Assembly (NCBI GenBank): GCA_964490725.1
Contig: CAZBDU010000029.1
Coordinates: 1 to 57,981, forward strand
Origin: CAZBDU01 sp964490725
GTDB lineage: Bacteria; Spirochaetota; Spirochaetia; SZUA-6; DRHE01
Direction of reading: 5' to 3'
Length of the DNA: 57,981 bases
Position numbers and translations under genes: made by a program. The notes beneath the pieces are model-generated. The model worked only from the letters and a program-made list of their open reading frames with translations, was not told the origin of the DNA and searched no databases. Positions 37,967 through 47,005 of this stretch are shown piece by piece. Positions within the stretch are counted from its first letter, which is position 1. The number at the start of each line of letters is the position of its first letter.

Positions 37967-39001
37967 ATGGCGCTGGGGAACATGTTTGAGGCATTCTCTA
38001 CCGACATCGGCATCGACTTGGGAACGTGCAACACCCTGGTTCATGTGAAAGGCAAGGGGATCGTCCTTTCCGAGCCCTCGGTCGTAGCGGTGGAGAGGGG
38101 GACGAAGCGCGTGGTGGCGGTGGGCACGGAGGCCAAGCGCATGCTCTGGAAGACCCCCGGGGACATCATTGCCATCCGCCCCATGCGCGACGGAGTGATC
38201 GCCGATTTCGAGACCACCGAGAAGATGATCCGCTACTTCATCACCAAGGTGATTCCGCGCCGCTGGCTGGTGAAGCCGCGGATGGTCATCGGCGTTCCCA
38301 CATGCATCACCGAGGTGGAGAAGAGAGCCGTTCGCGAGAGCGCCGAGCAGGCGGGCGCCCGCGAGGTGTACCTGATCGAGGAATCCATGGCGGCGGCCAT
38401 CGGCGCCAGCATTCCCATCCTGGAACCCGCGGGACACATGATCTGCGACGTGGGCGGCGGCACCACGGAGATTTCCGTGATCTCCCTCGGAGGGCTGGTG
38501 GTCTCCAACGCCATCCGCGTTGGCGGGGACGAGTTCGACGAAGCCATCATCAAGCACGTGCGCAACATCCACAACCTCATCATCGGGGAATCCACCGCGG
38601 AGAACGTCAAGATCACCGTGGGCAGCGCCTTCCCCGAGAAGAAAATCGAGAAGATGGAGATCAAGGGTACCGACGCCATCACCGGGCTGCCGCGGCGGCT
38701 GGAGATGGACTCCGTGGAGGTGCGCGAGGCTCTCCAGGAGCCCACCAACCAGGTCATCGAGGAGATCAAGCGCACCCTCGGCCAGACCCCACCGGAGCTG
38801 GCGGCGGACATCGTGGAGCGGGGGATCGTCATGACCGGCGGCGGATCGCTGCTGAAAGGCTTTCCCAAGCTGCTGGCCAAGGAAACCGGCGTGCCGGTGA
38901 TTCTGGCGGAGAACCCGCTGCTGTGCGTGGCCCTGGGGGCGGGCAAGTTCCTGGAAAGCCTCAAGGACATGGGCAAGAAGTACTACAACATCCGGAGCTG
39001 A
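37967..39001 (+). CDS. mreB: Rod-shape-determining protein MreB
   Basis: Bacterial actin, 344 residues, which polymerises under the membrane and guides lateral wall synthesis. Nucleotide-binding motifs are IGIDLGTCNTLVHVKGKGI (phosphate 1), CDVGGGTTEISVISLGG (phosphate 2) and GIVMTGGGSLLKGFPKLL (adenosine). GGGAGGGACT precedes ATG 37967. First of mreBCD-mrdA-rodA, the elongasome operon. Confidence 0.98.
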   Translation: MALGNMFEAFSTDIGIDLGTCNTLVHVKGKGIVLSEPSVVAVERGTKRVVAVGTEAKRMLWKTPGDIIAIRPMRDGVIADFETTEKMIRYFITKVIPRRWLVKPRMVIGVPTCITEVEKRAVRESAEQAGAREVYLIEESMAAAIGASIPILEPAGHMICDVGGGTTEISVISLGGLVVSNAIRVGGDEFDEAIIKHVRNIHNLIIGESTAENVKITVGSAFPEKKIEKMEIKGTDAITGLPRRLEMDSVEVREALQEPTNQVIEEIKRTLGQTPPELAADIVERGIVMTGGGSLLKGFPKLLAKETGVPVILAENPLLCVALGAGKFLESLKDMGKKYYNIRS

Positions 39002-39014
39002 TCCACTCGGGCTC

Positions 39015-39857
39015 ATGACTGGCGTTTCCGGTTTCTTCGACAGGCACAGAGCGGGGGTAGTGCTGGCGGTTCTGCTTCTGGCCAGCAGCATCATGATGCT
39101 GTTCTCCGGCCGCAACGTGGTGCTGAAGCCCCAGGCGGCGGGGCAGTCCCTCTTTTCGCTTCTGCAAACGACGGTGCACGGGATCACCACCTGGTTCTCC
39201 AACACCTGGAACTCCATCGGCGAGTTGCGGGAGCTGCGCGCCGAGCTCGATGCGGCCAGGGAGCAGCTGGCGGAGTACGAGCGGGCCTCCCGCAGCCTCA
39301 CCGCCCTGCGCCGGGAGAACGAAGCGCTGCGGGACCAGCTGTCCTTCTCCCGCTCGCTGCTGTTCCGGCACCTGCCGGCGGAGGTGGTTGCCCGCGACCC
39401 GGGCAACGATTTCTCCACGCTTGTGGTGAACAAGGGCAGGCACGCAGGCGTGAAAGTGGGCATGCCCGTGGTGGCCTTCCAGAACGGACTGCAGGGGCTG
39501 GTGGGCAAGGTGGTGGAAGTGGGGCTGGCCACGAGCATCGTGAAGCCCATCACCGACCCGACCTCCTACGTGGCCGCGCGGCTGCAGGACTCCCGCTATG
39601 ACGGGCTGGTGAGCGGGCGGCAGCTGCACGCCGACCGGCTGCTCATGAGCTTCGTCAGCAAGCTGGCGGTGAACGACGTGCAGTACGGGGAGCTCGCCAT
39701 CACCTCCGGAATGGGCCGCTTGTTTCCCAAGGGGATCGCCATCGGGCGTGTCCGGCAGATGGAGGCCAGGAGCTACGAGGCGTCCCTGGAGCTGGAGATC
39801 CAGCCCATCATCGACTTCAGCCGTCTGGAGTACGTCTTTCTGCTGGCGAGCGAGTGA
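39015..39857 (+). CDS. mreC: Rod-shape-determining protein MreC
   Basis: A 280-residue MreC with an N-terminal membrane helix (VVLAVLLLASSIMMLFSG), a coiled coil (LRELRAELDAAREQLAEYER) and the periplasmic beta-rich domain (EVVARDPGNDFSTLVVNKG, VVAFQNGLQGLVGKVVEVG, GMGRLFPKGIAIG). It links MreB and MreD to PBP2 and RodA. ATG 39015 lies 14 nt after mreB with no clear ribosome-binding site, so translation is probably coupled. Ends 5 nt before mreD. Confidence 0.96.
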   Translation: MTGVSGFFDRHRAGVVLAVLLLASSIMMLFSGRNVVLKPQAAGQSLFSLLQTTVHGITTWFSNTWNSIGELRELRAELDAAREQLAEYERASRSLTALRRENEALRDQLSFSRSLLFRHLPAEVVARDPGNDFSTLVVNKGRHAGVKVGMPVVAFQNGLQGLVGKVVEVGLATSIVKPITDPTSYVAARLQDSRYDGLVSGRQLHADRLLMSFVSKLAVNDVQYGELAITSGMGRLFPKGIAIGRVRQMEARSYEASLELEIQPIIDFSRLEYVFLLASE

Positions 39858-39861
39858 CCGG

Positions 39862-40380
39862 ATGGGCAGGGATTGGAAGACCTTCTTCGTCACCACCGCC
39901 CTCATGGTGGGGGCCGTGGTGCTGCAGAGCACGGTTTTCAACTGGATCACTCTCGGGGGAGTCAAGCCTGACCTTGCCCTGGTGATCCTCGTGTATGCAG
40001 CGGTGCGGCGGGGGAGCCTGCTGGGGGAGACCGCAGGCTTTGCCTCGGGACTGGTCGAGGACGCCCTGAGCCTTTCGCCGCTGGGCTTCCATGCCCTTTC
40101 CCGCACCGTGGTGGGCTTCCTCTACGGCCTGACGGCGGGGAGCATATTCGTGGATCCACTGTTCATGCCGGTGCTCCTGGTGGTGGTCGCCACCCTCCTG
40201 AAGGGCTTCCTCTCGGCCCTGACCGCGGTTCTGTTCTCCGTGGAGGGGCCGGGATTCGCCGTGTTCGCCGGGCCGCTGTGGATCGAGATCGGCTACAATG
40301 CCCTTCTGGCGCCGTTCGTCTTCGCCGCGCTCAACCTGTTGAAGCTGATCAGGCCGCGGGAGAAGGGAGTGGCTTCGTGA
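39862..40380 (+). CDS. mreD: Rod-shape-determining protein MreD
   Basis: A 172-residue polytopic membrane protein with about five predicted helices (FVTTALMVGAVVLQSTVFN, LLGETAGFASGLVEDALSL, FMPVLLVVVATLLKGFLSAL). It contains KPDLALVILVYAAVRRG, the conserved 'PDL' segment of MreD. ATG 39862 is fixed by position after the mreC stop. Its stop overlaps the GTG of mrdA. Confidence 0.94.
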   Translation: MGRDWKTFFVTTALMVGAVVLQSTVFNWITLGGVKPDLALVILVYAAVRRGSLLGETAGFASGLVEDALSLSPLGFHALSRTVVGFLYGLTAGSIFVDPLFMPVLLVVVATLLKGFLSALTAVLFSVEGPGFAVFAGPLWIEIGYNALLAPFVFAALNLLKLIRPREKGVAS

Positions 40381-42269
40381 GCGACTGGCTCTCCGGCGGC
40401 GGCCGGAAGCGGGGAGACGTGAAGCGCCGCCTGGTCACGCTGGGCGTGCTGATCTCCGGCGTCTTTCTGATCCTGATGGGCCACCTGTTCTACCTGCAGG
40501 TGATCCGCGGCTGGGAGTACAAGCGCCGCGCCAGGGAGGTGGCGCGCAGGGAGCTGCCCATCCCCGCGCAGCGCGGCGAGATCTACGACCGCCACAACGA
40601 CATGCCGCTGGTGGTCAACCAGGACTCCTTCGCCGTGGACCTGATTCCCGGGGAGGTGGATGCCGCCCAGCGGGAGGAGGTGTTCCAGAAGGTGGCCCGG
40701 GTGCTGGACGTCCCGGTGGAGGATATCCGCAAGGATATTCCGCCCAAGTACTACCACCTGTACCAGCCCATCGAGATCAAGGGAGGGGTGGACTTCGAGA
40801 CCATCGCTTACCTGGCGGAGCACTTCGAGCAGTTCCCGGGCATCAGCTGGCACAACAAGCCGATCCGCAACTACCTGGAGACCGGCAGCATCGCCCACGT
40901 CATCGGCTACGTGGGAGACATCACCCGCGAAGAGATCCAGGTGCTGTACAACCGGGGCTACAATCTGGGGACCGTCCTGGGCAAGAGCGGGATCGAGAAA
41001 CGGTACGACGCGCTGCTGCGGGGCAAGGACGGCCGGCGCTTTCGGACCGTGGACGTGCGCGAGAAGTCCCTCAAGCAGAAGCCCGACGAGGACGTTCCCC
41101 CCGAGCCGGGCAAGAATCTGGTTCTAACCATCGATCGGCGGATCCAGCGGCTGGCTGAGAAGGCCCTGGGTGAGCGCACCGGCTCGGTGGTGGTGCTGCA
41201 GCCGGACACCGGAGAGGTGCTGGCCCTGGTGTCCTACCCGACGTTCGATCCGAACCTGTTCTTCACGGACAAGGCGGCCTCGGAGTTTTCCCGCCTGTCG
41301 CTGGATCCGGACTTCCCGTTCATCAACCGGGCCATCCAGTCCGCCTATCCGCCCGCCTCCACCTTCAAGGTGATCATGTCCACGGCGCTGGTGGAGGAGG
41401 AGGTGTTTCCGCTGACGCGGCAGATCGTCTGCAACGGCTTCATCGAATACGGGGACCGCATCTTTCGCTGCTGGGTGAGGGCGGGGCACGGCCCGCTGGA
41501 CTTCTTCGGGGGTCTGGCCCAGTCCTGCGACGTATACTTCTACACGGTGGGAGACGAGCTGGGGGTGGAGCGGATCGACTCCTATGCCCGCGATTTCGGG
41601 CTCGGGGAGCCCACCGGCATCGATCTTCCCGGGGAGGTGGGCGGGTTCCTGCCCACGCCGGAGTGGAAACAGAAGACACGGCACATGAAATGGCTGGGCG
41701 GCGACACGCTGAACATGTCCATCGGCCAGGGCTTCCTCACCGTCACCCCGCTGCAGATGGCCAACGCGGTGGCCATGATCGCCAACGAAGGAAAGGTCTA
41801 CCGCCCCCACCTTCTGAAGGAGGTGCGGGACCCGGCCACCGGCGCCGTGCTGGAACGTGTGGAGCCGGAGGTGATGCACACCTCTCACGTGCGCCGCAGC
41901 ACCTTCCGGACGGTGCAGCGAGCCATGCGCGGCGTGATCACCGACGGAACGGCCAACGTGGTGATCACCACGAAAGCGGTGGAGGTGGCGGGCAAGACCG
42001 GCACGGCGGAGATGGGCCTGGAGGATGACTGGCACTCCTGGTTCGTCGCCTACGCGCCCTACGACGACCAGGACCCCCGGCAGCGGGTGGTGCTGGTGGT
42101 CATGGTGGAGGGAGGCAACGGCTGGGAGTGGTGGGCCCCCAAGGCGGCGGACGTGATCCTGCAGGGCATCTTTGCCAACCAGAGCTTCGAGGAGGCGGTG
42201 AAGACGCTGCGGCCGTGGTGGTACCTCCAGCAGCAGCGCCGCCGCCCCGAGGCGGAGGAGGTGCGGTGA
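40377..42269 (+). CDS. mrdA: Penicillin-binding protein 2
   Basis: The class B transpeptidase of the elongasome, 630 residues. One N-terminal membrane helix (LVTLGVLISGVFLILMGHLF), a PBP dimer domain (IPAQRGEIYDRHNDMPLVV) and the transpeptidase domain with S-x-x-K at Ser328 (PPASTFKVI), SCD at ~383 in place of SxN (usual for this class) and KTGTAE at ~540. It starts at GTG 40377 overlapping the mreD stop. Paired with rodA, it forms the glycosyltransferase-transpeptidase unit for side-wall growth. Confidence 0.97.
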   Translation: MSDWLSGGGRKRGDVKRRLVTLGVLISGVFLILMGHLFYLQVIRGWEYKRRAREVARRELPIPAQRGEIYDRHNDMPLVVNQDSFAVDLIPGEVDAAQREEVFQKVARVLDVPVEDIRKDIPPKYYHLYQPIEIKGGVDFETIAYLAEHFEQFPGISWHNKPIRNYLETGSIAHVIGYVGDITREEIQVLYNRGYNLGTVLGKSGIEKRYDALLRGKDGRRFRTVDVREKSLKQKPDEDVPPEPGKNLVLTIDRRIQRLAEKALGERTGSVVVLQPDTGEVLALVSYPTFDPNLFFTDKAASEFSRLSLDPDFPFINRAIQSAYPPASTFKVIMSTALVEEEVFPLTRQIVCNGFIEYGDRIFRCWVRAGHGPLDFFGGLAQSCDVYFYTVGDELGVERIDSYARDFGLGEPTGIDLPGEVGGFLPTPEWKQKTRHMKWLGGDTLNMSIGQGFLTVTPLQMANAVAMIANEGKVYRPHLLKEVRDPATGAVLERVEPEVMHTSHVRRSTFRTVQRAMRGVITDGTANVVITTKAVEVAGKTGTAEMGLEDDWHSWFVAYAPYDDQDPRQRVVLVVMVEGGNGWEWWAPKAADVILQGIFANQSFEEAVKTLRPWWYLQQQRRRPEAEEVR

Positions 42270-43576
42270 GACGGGTGAGCCTGTTCACCTTCGACGTGTC
42301 GCTGCTGGCGGCCACTCTGGTGCTGATGGTGGTGGGCATCCTGTTCATCTACTCCAGCGGCGTCAGCTTCACCGGCGCCGTCTACTCGCGGGAGTTCCTG
42401 CGGCAGGTCGTCTGGGCCGGCTTCGGCCTGGTGGTGATGGCGGTGGTCACGGTTGTCAGCTACAGCCGGTTCCGCAACCTCTCGGTCTACCTGTACGTGC
42501 TGATCAACCTCATGCTCCTGATCACCCTGTTTGTGGGCCGCGTGGTGAACGGGGCGCGCTCCTGGCTGGGCACCGGCGACATCGGCGTGCAGCCCTCCGA
42601 GTTCGCCAAGGTTATCGCCATCGTGTTCCTGGCCTCCTACCTGAGCGGGATCGGCAAGGGGGTGAGGGAGCTGCCCCGCTTCCTGGTGGGTGCGCTGTTC
42701 ATGCTGCTGCCCATGGCCCTGATCCTGCTGCAGCCCGACATGGGCACGGCGCTGGTGTTCATTCCCATCTTCCTGTTCATGACCTATGCGGCCGGCGCCA
42801 GGGTTCGTCACCTGGTCTACGTGGCCGGTGTGGGGCTGCTTACCATCGGCTTGAGCGTGCTGCCCGCCTACGAGGTCTGGATTCTGGGGCGGGAGGCGAG
42901 CATCCTCGCTCAGATCTCGGATTTCCGCCTGGCCAGGTACCTGCTGGCTTCGCTGGCGGTGATTTCCCTGCTGGCCGCCTGGGGGACCTGGGGATTCAAA
43001 CGCCGCTACTTCTTCTGGATCCTCTACTTCAGCTCCATGCTGCTGTTCAGCGTCCTGGGCGCCGTGGTGGCCGGGAAGGTGCTGAAGGAGTACCAGATGA
43101 TGCGGCTGATCATCTTCCTGAACCCGCAGGTCGATCCCCAGGGGGCGGGGTGGAACATCATCCAGTCGGTGACGGCGGTGGGCTCCGGGGGCTTCCTGGG
43201 CAAGGGGTTCCTGCAGGGAACGCAGAGCCACTACCAGTTCCTGCCGCAGCAAAGCACGGACTTCATCTTCTCGATCCTGGCCGAGGAATGGGGATTCCTG
43301 GGAGCCGCCCTGGTGTTCGCCTGCTTCGTGGTGATCCTCCTGCGGGGCATTCGCATCATGTACACCGCCCGCGACGAGTTCGGCATGTACATAGGCGCCG
43401 GGGTGGTGGGGATGATCTTCTTCCACGCCGTGGTGAACATCGGCATGGCCATGGGGGTGATGCCCATCACCGGGATCCCGCTGTTCTTCCTCTCCTACGG
43501 CGGGTCTTCGCTGTGGACGGCCCTGATCGGGGTGGGGCTCCTGCTGAACATCTACCTGCGCCGGTATCGCCACTGA
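42266..43576 (+). CDS. rodA: Peptidoglycan glycosyltransferase RodA
   Basis: A SEDS-family glycosyltransferase of 436 residues with about ten membrane helices. Conserved segments are GARSWLGTGDIGVQPSEFAK, LLQPDMGTALVF, HYQFLPQQSTDFIFSILAEE and TGIPLFFLSYGGSS. It polymerises lipid II with PBP2. GTG 42266 overlaps the mrdA stop, with GGAGGAGG just upstream. The loop around residues 200-260 is typical for the family. Confidence 0.97.
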   Translation: MRRVSLFTFDVSLLAATLVLMVVGILFIYSSGVSFTGAVYSREFLRQVVWAGFGLVVMAVVTVVSYSRFRNLSVYLYVLINLMLLITLFVGRVVNGARSWLGTGDIGVQPSEFAKVIAIVFLASYLSGIGKGVRELPRFLVGALFMLLPMALILLQPDMGTALVFIPIFLFMTYAAGARVRHLVYVAGVGLLTIGLSVLPAYEVWILGREASILAQISDFRLARYLLASLAVISLLAAWGTWGFKRRYFFWILYFSSMLLFSVLGAVVAGKVLKEYQMMRLIIFLNPQVDPQGAGWNIIQSVTAVGSGGFLGKGFLQGTQSHYQFLPQQSTDFIFSILAEEWGFLGAALVFACFVVILLRGIRIMYTARDEFGMYIGAGVVGMIFFHAVVNIGMAMGVMPITGIPLFFLSYGGSSLWTALIGVGLLLNIYLRRYRH

Positions 43577-43583
43577 GCAGCGC

Positions 43584-44003
43584 ATGGAGAGGACCACGAA
43601 ACCGGCGGGGGACCCCCGGCGGGTGACTGCAGCCCTGATCCAGCGGGGCGGCAAGGTGCTCCTGGCCCGACGGCGTCCCGGCAGGCACATGGGCAGGCGC
43701 TGGGAGTTCCCGGGCGGCAAGATCGACCCGGGGGAGAGCCCCGAGCAAGCCTTGAGCCGGGAGCTCGCCGAGGAGTTCGGCGTCGAGGCCAGGGTGGGCG
43801 CTCTGCTCGCCTCCGGCACCTTTCGCCAGGGCGCCCTGCACCTGGAGCTCCTCCTGTTCCGAATCGAAGAGGTGGCCGGCGCCTTCCGGCTTCTGGAGCA
43901 CGAAGAAATCCGCTGGGTGGCCCCGCAGGAGGTGGAGGGCTTCGATCTGGTGGACTCGGACCGCTTTCTGTACCGCCGCCTCCGCGAGCGCGGGCTGGTG
44001 TGA
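43584..44003 (+). CDS. Nudix hydrolase, MutT-like
   Basis: A 139-residue Nudix protein. The Nudix box begins GGKIDPGESPEQAL and continues SRELAEEFGVEA, with all conserved Glu present. A C-terminal WVAPQEVEGFDLVDSDR resembles MutT. MutT removes 8-oxo-dGTP from the nucleotide pool, but other substrates are possible. ATG 43584 is 8 nt after the rodA stop; likely co-transcribed at the end of the mre operon. Confidence 0.9.
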   Translation: MERTTKPAGDPRRVTAALIQRGGKVLLARRRPGRHMGRRWEFPGGKIDPGESPEQALSRELAEEFGVEARVGALLASGTFRQGALHLELLLFRIEEVAGAFRLLEHEEIRWVAPQEVEGFDLVDSDRFLYRRLRERGLV

Positions 44004-44023
44004 GGGGTGTGCGAGAGCCTGTC

Positions 44024-44053
44024 TTGACAGCCGCGCGGAGTGCGGGCTATTTT
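44024..44053 (+). promoter_or_regulatory. Leaderless promoter of the membrane-protein gene
   Basis: A perfect TTGACA (44024-44029), 18-bp spacer, TATTTT (44048-44053). Predicted +1 is 44060, three bases before ATG 44063. Confidence 0.65.
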
Positions 44054-44062
44054 TTTATTGGA

Positions 44063-44842
44063 ATGGTCGGGATGCCCGAAAGGGAGAAGGTGTATATCTT
44101 CCACGTGTTCCGAAAGGACGGCAGCTCGCTGATCCTTCATCCCTTCACGGCCGAGAAGGTAGTCGGGCTCCTGGAAAAGCACGACCTGGAGGGCCGCTAC
44201 GGGGGTGAGCCGCGCGTGGAGGCGCTCACCCTCTTTCGCAACGATCTGTACAGGATGATCGAGGCGGGAGTACGCCTGTGGATGAACGACGTGCGTTTCA
44301 TCCCCAAGTTCCTGCTGTCCACGGGCGCGTTCCTGGTGACCTACCTGTTCATGTCCTACGTGGTGCGCGATCCGGTGCCGGTGATCGACGAGCTGGTGGT
44401 GGGGTTGGCCGCCGGCGTGACCAGTTACCTGCTGCTGGGGCGGCGCGACATGGCCTCCACGGCGGCCACCAGGAAGAGGCTGGATCTGAGAGTGAAAGTC
44501 GACCGCGTGGTGTTTCGGGAGAGCGGCTTCGTCAGGCGCGTGGAGACGGAGCTGCACCGCCACGAGACGGATCGCATCGAAGAGGTGATCGGCCGCATCG
44601 TGGCCCCCGTGCAGCAGCAGCTCGGGGAAGAGGCACACCGGGAAGCCGGGCAGTTCCTGCAGATGCTGGAGAGCCGCTTCAACTTCAAGAAGCTGCAGCG
44701 CGAGGAGCGCCATCTCAAGCGCTACATCCGCGGCGGGCGCAGCCCCAGCGAGCTGAAGAAGCTGATGGAGTCCCGCAAGCTGGACTTCCCTCTCTACGCG
44801 GTGTACAAGAGCTTCAAGCGCTCGATGGCCAACTCGAAATAG
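44063..44842 (+). CDS. Membrane protein of unknown function
   Basis: About 259 residues. The N-terminal ~75 residues are soluble (EKVYIFHVFRKDGSSLILHP, VVGLLEKHDLEGRYGG). Two membrane helices follow near residues 80-100 and 108-128 (FIPKFLLSTGAFLVTYLFMS and VVGLAAGVTSYLLLG), then a charged helical C-terminal domain (VETELHRHETDRIEEVIGRI, REERHLKRYIRGG). No family is recognised. The start is set at 44063 because the promoter places +1 at 44060; ATG 44072 (MPEREK) is possible. Convergent with rex, 20 nt apart. Confidence 0.72.
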   Translation: MVGMPEREKVYIFHVFRKDGSSLILHPFTAEKVVGLLEKHDLEGRYGGEPRVEALTLFRNDLYRMIEAGVRLWMNDVRFIPKFLLSTGAFLVTYLFMSYVVRDPVPVIDELVVGLAAGVTSYLLLGRRDMASTAATRKRLDLRVKVDRVVFRESGFVRRVETELHRHETDRIEEVIGRIVAPVQQQLGEEAHREAGQFLQMLESRFNFKKLQREERHLKRYIRGGRSPSELKKLMESRKLDFPLYAVYKSFKRSMANSK

Positions 44843-44861
44843 CCCCTGGAAGAGAAGCGTT

Positions 44862-45530
44862 TCAGGACTTGTGGGTCTTCAGAAAGTGGGACAGGAGGGC
44901 CAGTCCCACCGCCAGGTTCTCGTTGCGTATCAGCACACCCGGCGGCACGGACAGCTGCGTAGGGGCGAAGTTCCATATCGCCCTGATGCCCTGGTCCACC
45001 ACCCGGTCGCAAACCTCCTGCGCTGCCTCCTTGGGCACCGTGATGATGGCGATCCCGACGTCGTAGCTCTTGATCACCCGCGGGAGGGACTCCAGGGGCA
45101 GGATGGTGAAGGGCCCCAGCACCTGGCTGGTCTTGAGCGGGTCGTTGTCGAAGACCGCGACCAGCTTGAGGCCGTATTCGGCGAAGCCCGGGTAGCCGCA
45201 GAGGGCGGAACCGAGCTTGCCGGTGCCGACGAGGATGGCGGTGTTCTCGTAGTTGAGGCCCAGGAACTCCGCGATGGCCTGCTTCAGCCCGGTCACGGAG
45301 TATCCGGACTTGGGCTTGCCCTTGTAGCCGATGACGGAGACGTCCTTGCGCACCTGGGTATCGTCCACCTGGAAGAAGTGCGCCAGGTACTTGGAGGAGA
45401 CAAACTGCTCCCCCTTGATCTCAAGCCCGGCAAGGATCTGGTGATAGAAAGGAATGCGGCGGAGGGTCTGGACGGGGATATCCGATTTTTCCTCTCGCGC
45501 GCCTGGAACGCTCGTGTTCACATCGCTCAA
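44862..45530 (-). CDS. rex: Redox-sensing transcriptional repressor Rex
   Basis: Rex senses the NADH/NAD+ ratio and represses fermentative and respiratory genes when NADH is low. The 222 residues have an N-terminal winged helix (RRIPFYHQILAGLE, VSSKYLAHFFQVDDTQVRKD) and a Rossmann domain with GTGKLG (~residue 103) and FDNDPLKTSQVLG. The frame starts at TTG 45530, only about two bases inside the predicted transcript, with no Shine-Dalgarno sequence; GTG 45521 is the alternative. The conserved core is complete whichever is used. Confidence 0.94.
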   Translation of the reverse strand: MSDVNTSVPGAREEKSDIPVQTLRRIPFYHQILAGLEIKGEQFVSSKYLAHFFQVDDTQVRKDVSVIGYKGKPKSGYSVTGLKQAIAEFLGLNYENTAILVGTGKLGSALCGYPGFAEYGLKLVAVFDNDPLKTSQVLGPFTILPLESLPRVIKSYDVGIAIITVPKEAAQEVCDRVVDQGIRAIWNFAPTQLSVPPGVLIRNENLAVGLALLSHFLKTHKS

Positions 45531-45538
45531 AGTGTCTT

Positions 45539-45567
45539 ACCTTAATGGATCGGCGCTGCGCCGTCAA
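45539..45567 (-). promoter_or_regulatory. Leaderless promoter of rex
   Basis: On the minus strand, TTGACG (45567-45562), 17-bp spacer, TAAGGT (45544-45539). Predicted +1 is 45532, two bases before the TTG start. Confidence 0.55.
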
Positions 45568-45618
45568 GCGCAGCCCCCAGACCTCCTGCGGACAGCCGGC
45601 CGCCGCCTGCGGCCGCTG

Positions 45619-46851
45619 CTACTGCCCCATCTCGAGGCGGTCCTGCATTTCTTTCTGCAGCTCCAGAGCCTTCAGCGCAGTTTCGAGATTCTGCCTGGCT
45701 GGCGTGAACTGCGGATCCAGCTCCAGGGCCTGCTGCCAGAAGCTCACGGCCCGTTCCAGCTCCCCCCGGGCGTACTCTTCCATTCCGTTCAGGTACAGCT
45801 CGTCCACCCGGTTGCGCAGGGCCAGCCTGCCCCGGTCGCCCAGATTCAGCTTGGCCTCCACGCTGAACTTGTCGAGAGGATTGAGACGCCCGCTCAGATC
45901 CAGGTTGTAGTTGACCACGAAGCTGACCTTGCTGAGGTCGATGGTGCTTCCCAGGCTGAAGCGGGGATTGTCCCCCTTTATCTGAAAGCCGCTCTGCAGC
46001 GAGAGAAAATCCGTGAGAACCAGGCTGATCCCGCTGGCCACGTGCCACTGCTCGGCGGGGTACGCCGCTGGGTCGAGGCTGAAGGGGTAGGTGAAGTCGA
46101 ACGCCAGCGTCAGGGGACGCACCGGCGAATAGGCGATGCCCACGGTGGCGCGGGTCGGCAGGGGCTCGCCCAGGGCTGGGAAGCCCAGGTTCTTGACCAC
46201 CGCTCCCAGCGAGAAGTTGCGGGTGCGGGAGAAGTAGAACTTCAGCAGGTCGAAGCGCGTCAGCAGACCCACGTCCACCATGCCGGTGAGCGCGGACTGG
46301 TCGGGGTAGATGCTGGCAGGCACGTTCCTGTAGGCAGCCTTGAGGTTGGCCCCCAGGGCCAGCCCGTAGAACGAATAGCTGGAGAAAAAGTTGTAGGACA
46401 CGTTGAGGGTGCCGACGGTCTCCGAAACGGTTCCCCGGGAGGCGCGCTCACCCCAGGAGTTGTATTCCGTGAAGGGTACGTAGAGGAACTTGCTGCCCAG
46501 GCCGATGCCCAGGTCGTTGTAGCGCACCGTGTAGACCACGCCTTCCATGTTGGAGTCGGCAATCCAGCTGTGGTGCAGAAAGGACAGCTCCGTGTATCGA
46601 AGAGAGGCGCTGGCGGAAGGATTGGAGTCCAGGAAACCCGAGTCGTCGGCCACGGCGGTGTAGGCGGTCCCCATTCCCTCGTACCTGCCCCCCATGGGGA
46701 TCAGGAGAGCTGGAAAGGCGGTCAAGCCGGTGTTGGGGTCCGCGAAGGAGGCGAAGGCGCCGGCCACCGCGCCGTAGGCGCTCGCCCCGTCGCCGAACGT
46801 GGCGACGGCGCCCAGGGACAGAATGAGGATGAGGACGCCCAACCGTTTCAT
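45619..46851 (-). CDS. UPF0164/FadL-like outer membrane protein with TPR tail
   Basis: A 410-residue exported protein. The signal peptide is MKRLGVLILILSLGAVATFG. The segment PMGGRYEGMGTAYTAVADDS matches the UPF0164 family of Treponema, homologues of FadL/PorV-type barrels proposed to import hydrophobic substrates. Alternating beta-strands fill residues ~60-340 (SLGAVVKNLGFPALGE, LSLQSGFQIKGDN). The C terminus carries a TPR-like helix pair (GMEEYARGELERAVSFWQQA). ATG 46851 is chosen as the signal peptide start; it lies 2 nt from a predicted +1. Divergent from the 998-residue TPR gene. Confidence 0.85.
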   Translation of the reverse strand: MKRLGVLILILSLGAVATFGDGASAYGAVAGAFASFADPNTGLTAFPALLIPMGGRYEGMGTAYTAVADDSGFLDSNPSASASLRYTELSFLHHSWIADSNMEGVVYTVRYNDLGIGLGSKFLYVPFTEYNSWGERASRGTVSETVGTLNVSYNFFSSYSFYGLALGANLKAAYRNVPASIYPDQSALTGMVDVGLLTRFDLLKFYFSRTRNFSLGAVVKNLGFPALGEPLPTRATVGIAYSPVRPLTLAFDFTYPFSLDPAAYPAEQWHVASGISLVLTDFLSLQSGFQIKGDNPRFSLGSTIDLSKVSFVVNYNLDLSGRLNPLDKFSVEAKLNLGDRGRLALRNRVDELYLNGMEEYARGELERAVSFWQQALELDPQFTPARQNLETALKALELQKEMQDRLEMGQ

Positions 46852-46859
46852 CGCTTCTA

Positions 46860-46888
46860 AATATACTCCCTGGGAGGGCATTAATCCA
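46860..46888 (-). promoter_or_regulatory. Near-leaderless promoter of the UPF0164 gene
   Basis: On the minus strand, TATATT (46865-46860) with a poor -35 TGGATT (46888-46883) at 17 bp. Predicted +1 is 46853, two bases before the ATG. Confidence 0.5.
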
Positions 46889-46928
46889 TCGGTCCCGGAG
46901 CCCCAATTGTAGATCGGCAGGTCAGTGT

Positions 46929-46957
46929 TTTCAGTCGATAATGAAGTAAAATATGAT
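46929..46957 (+). promoter_or_regulatory. Promoter of the 998-residue TPR gene
   Basis: TATGAT at 46952-46957 is a good -10, but the -35 at 17 bp (TTTCAG, 46929-46934) is weak. Predicted +1 near 46964 gives a ~42-nt leader carrying AAGGA before GTG 47006. Confidence 0.45.
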
Positions 46958-47005
46958 AATGCCCGCAAAAGTGGACCCGCCGAGGATGGGAAGGAATCGC
47001 TAGGA

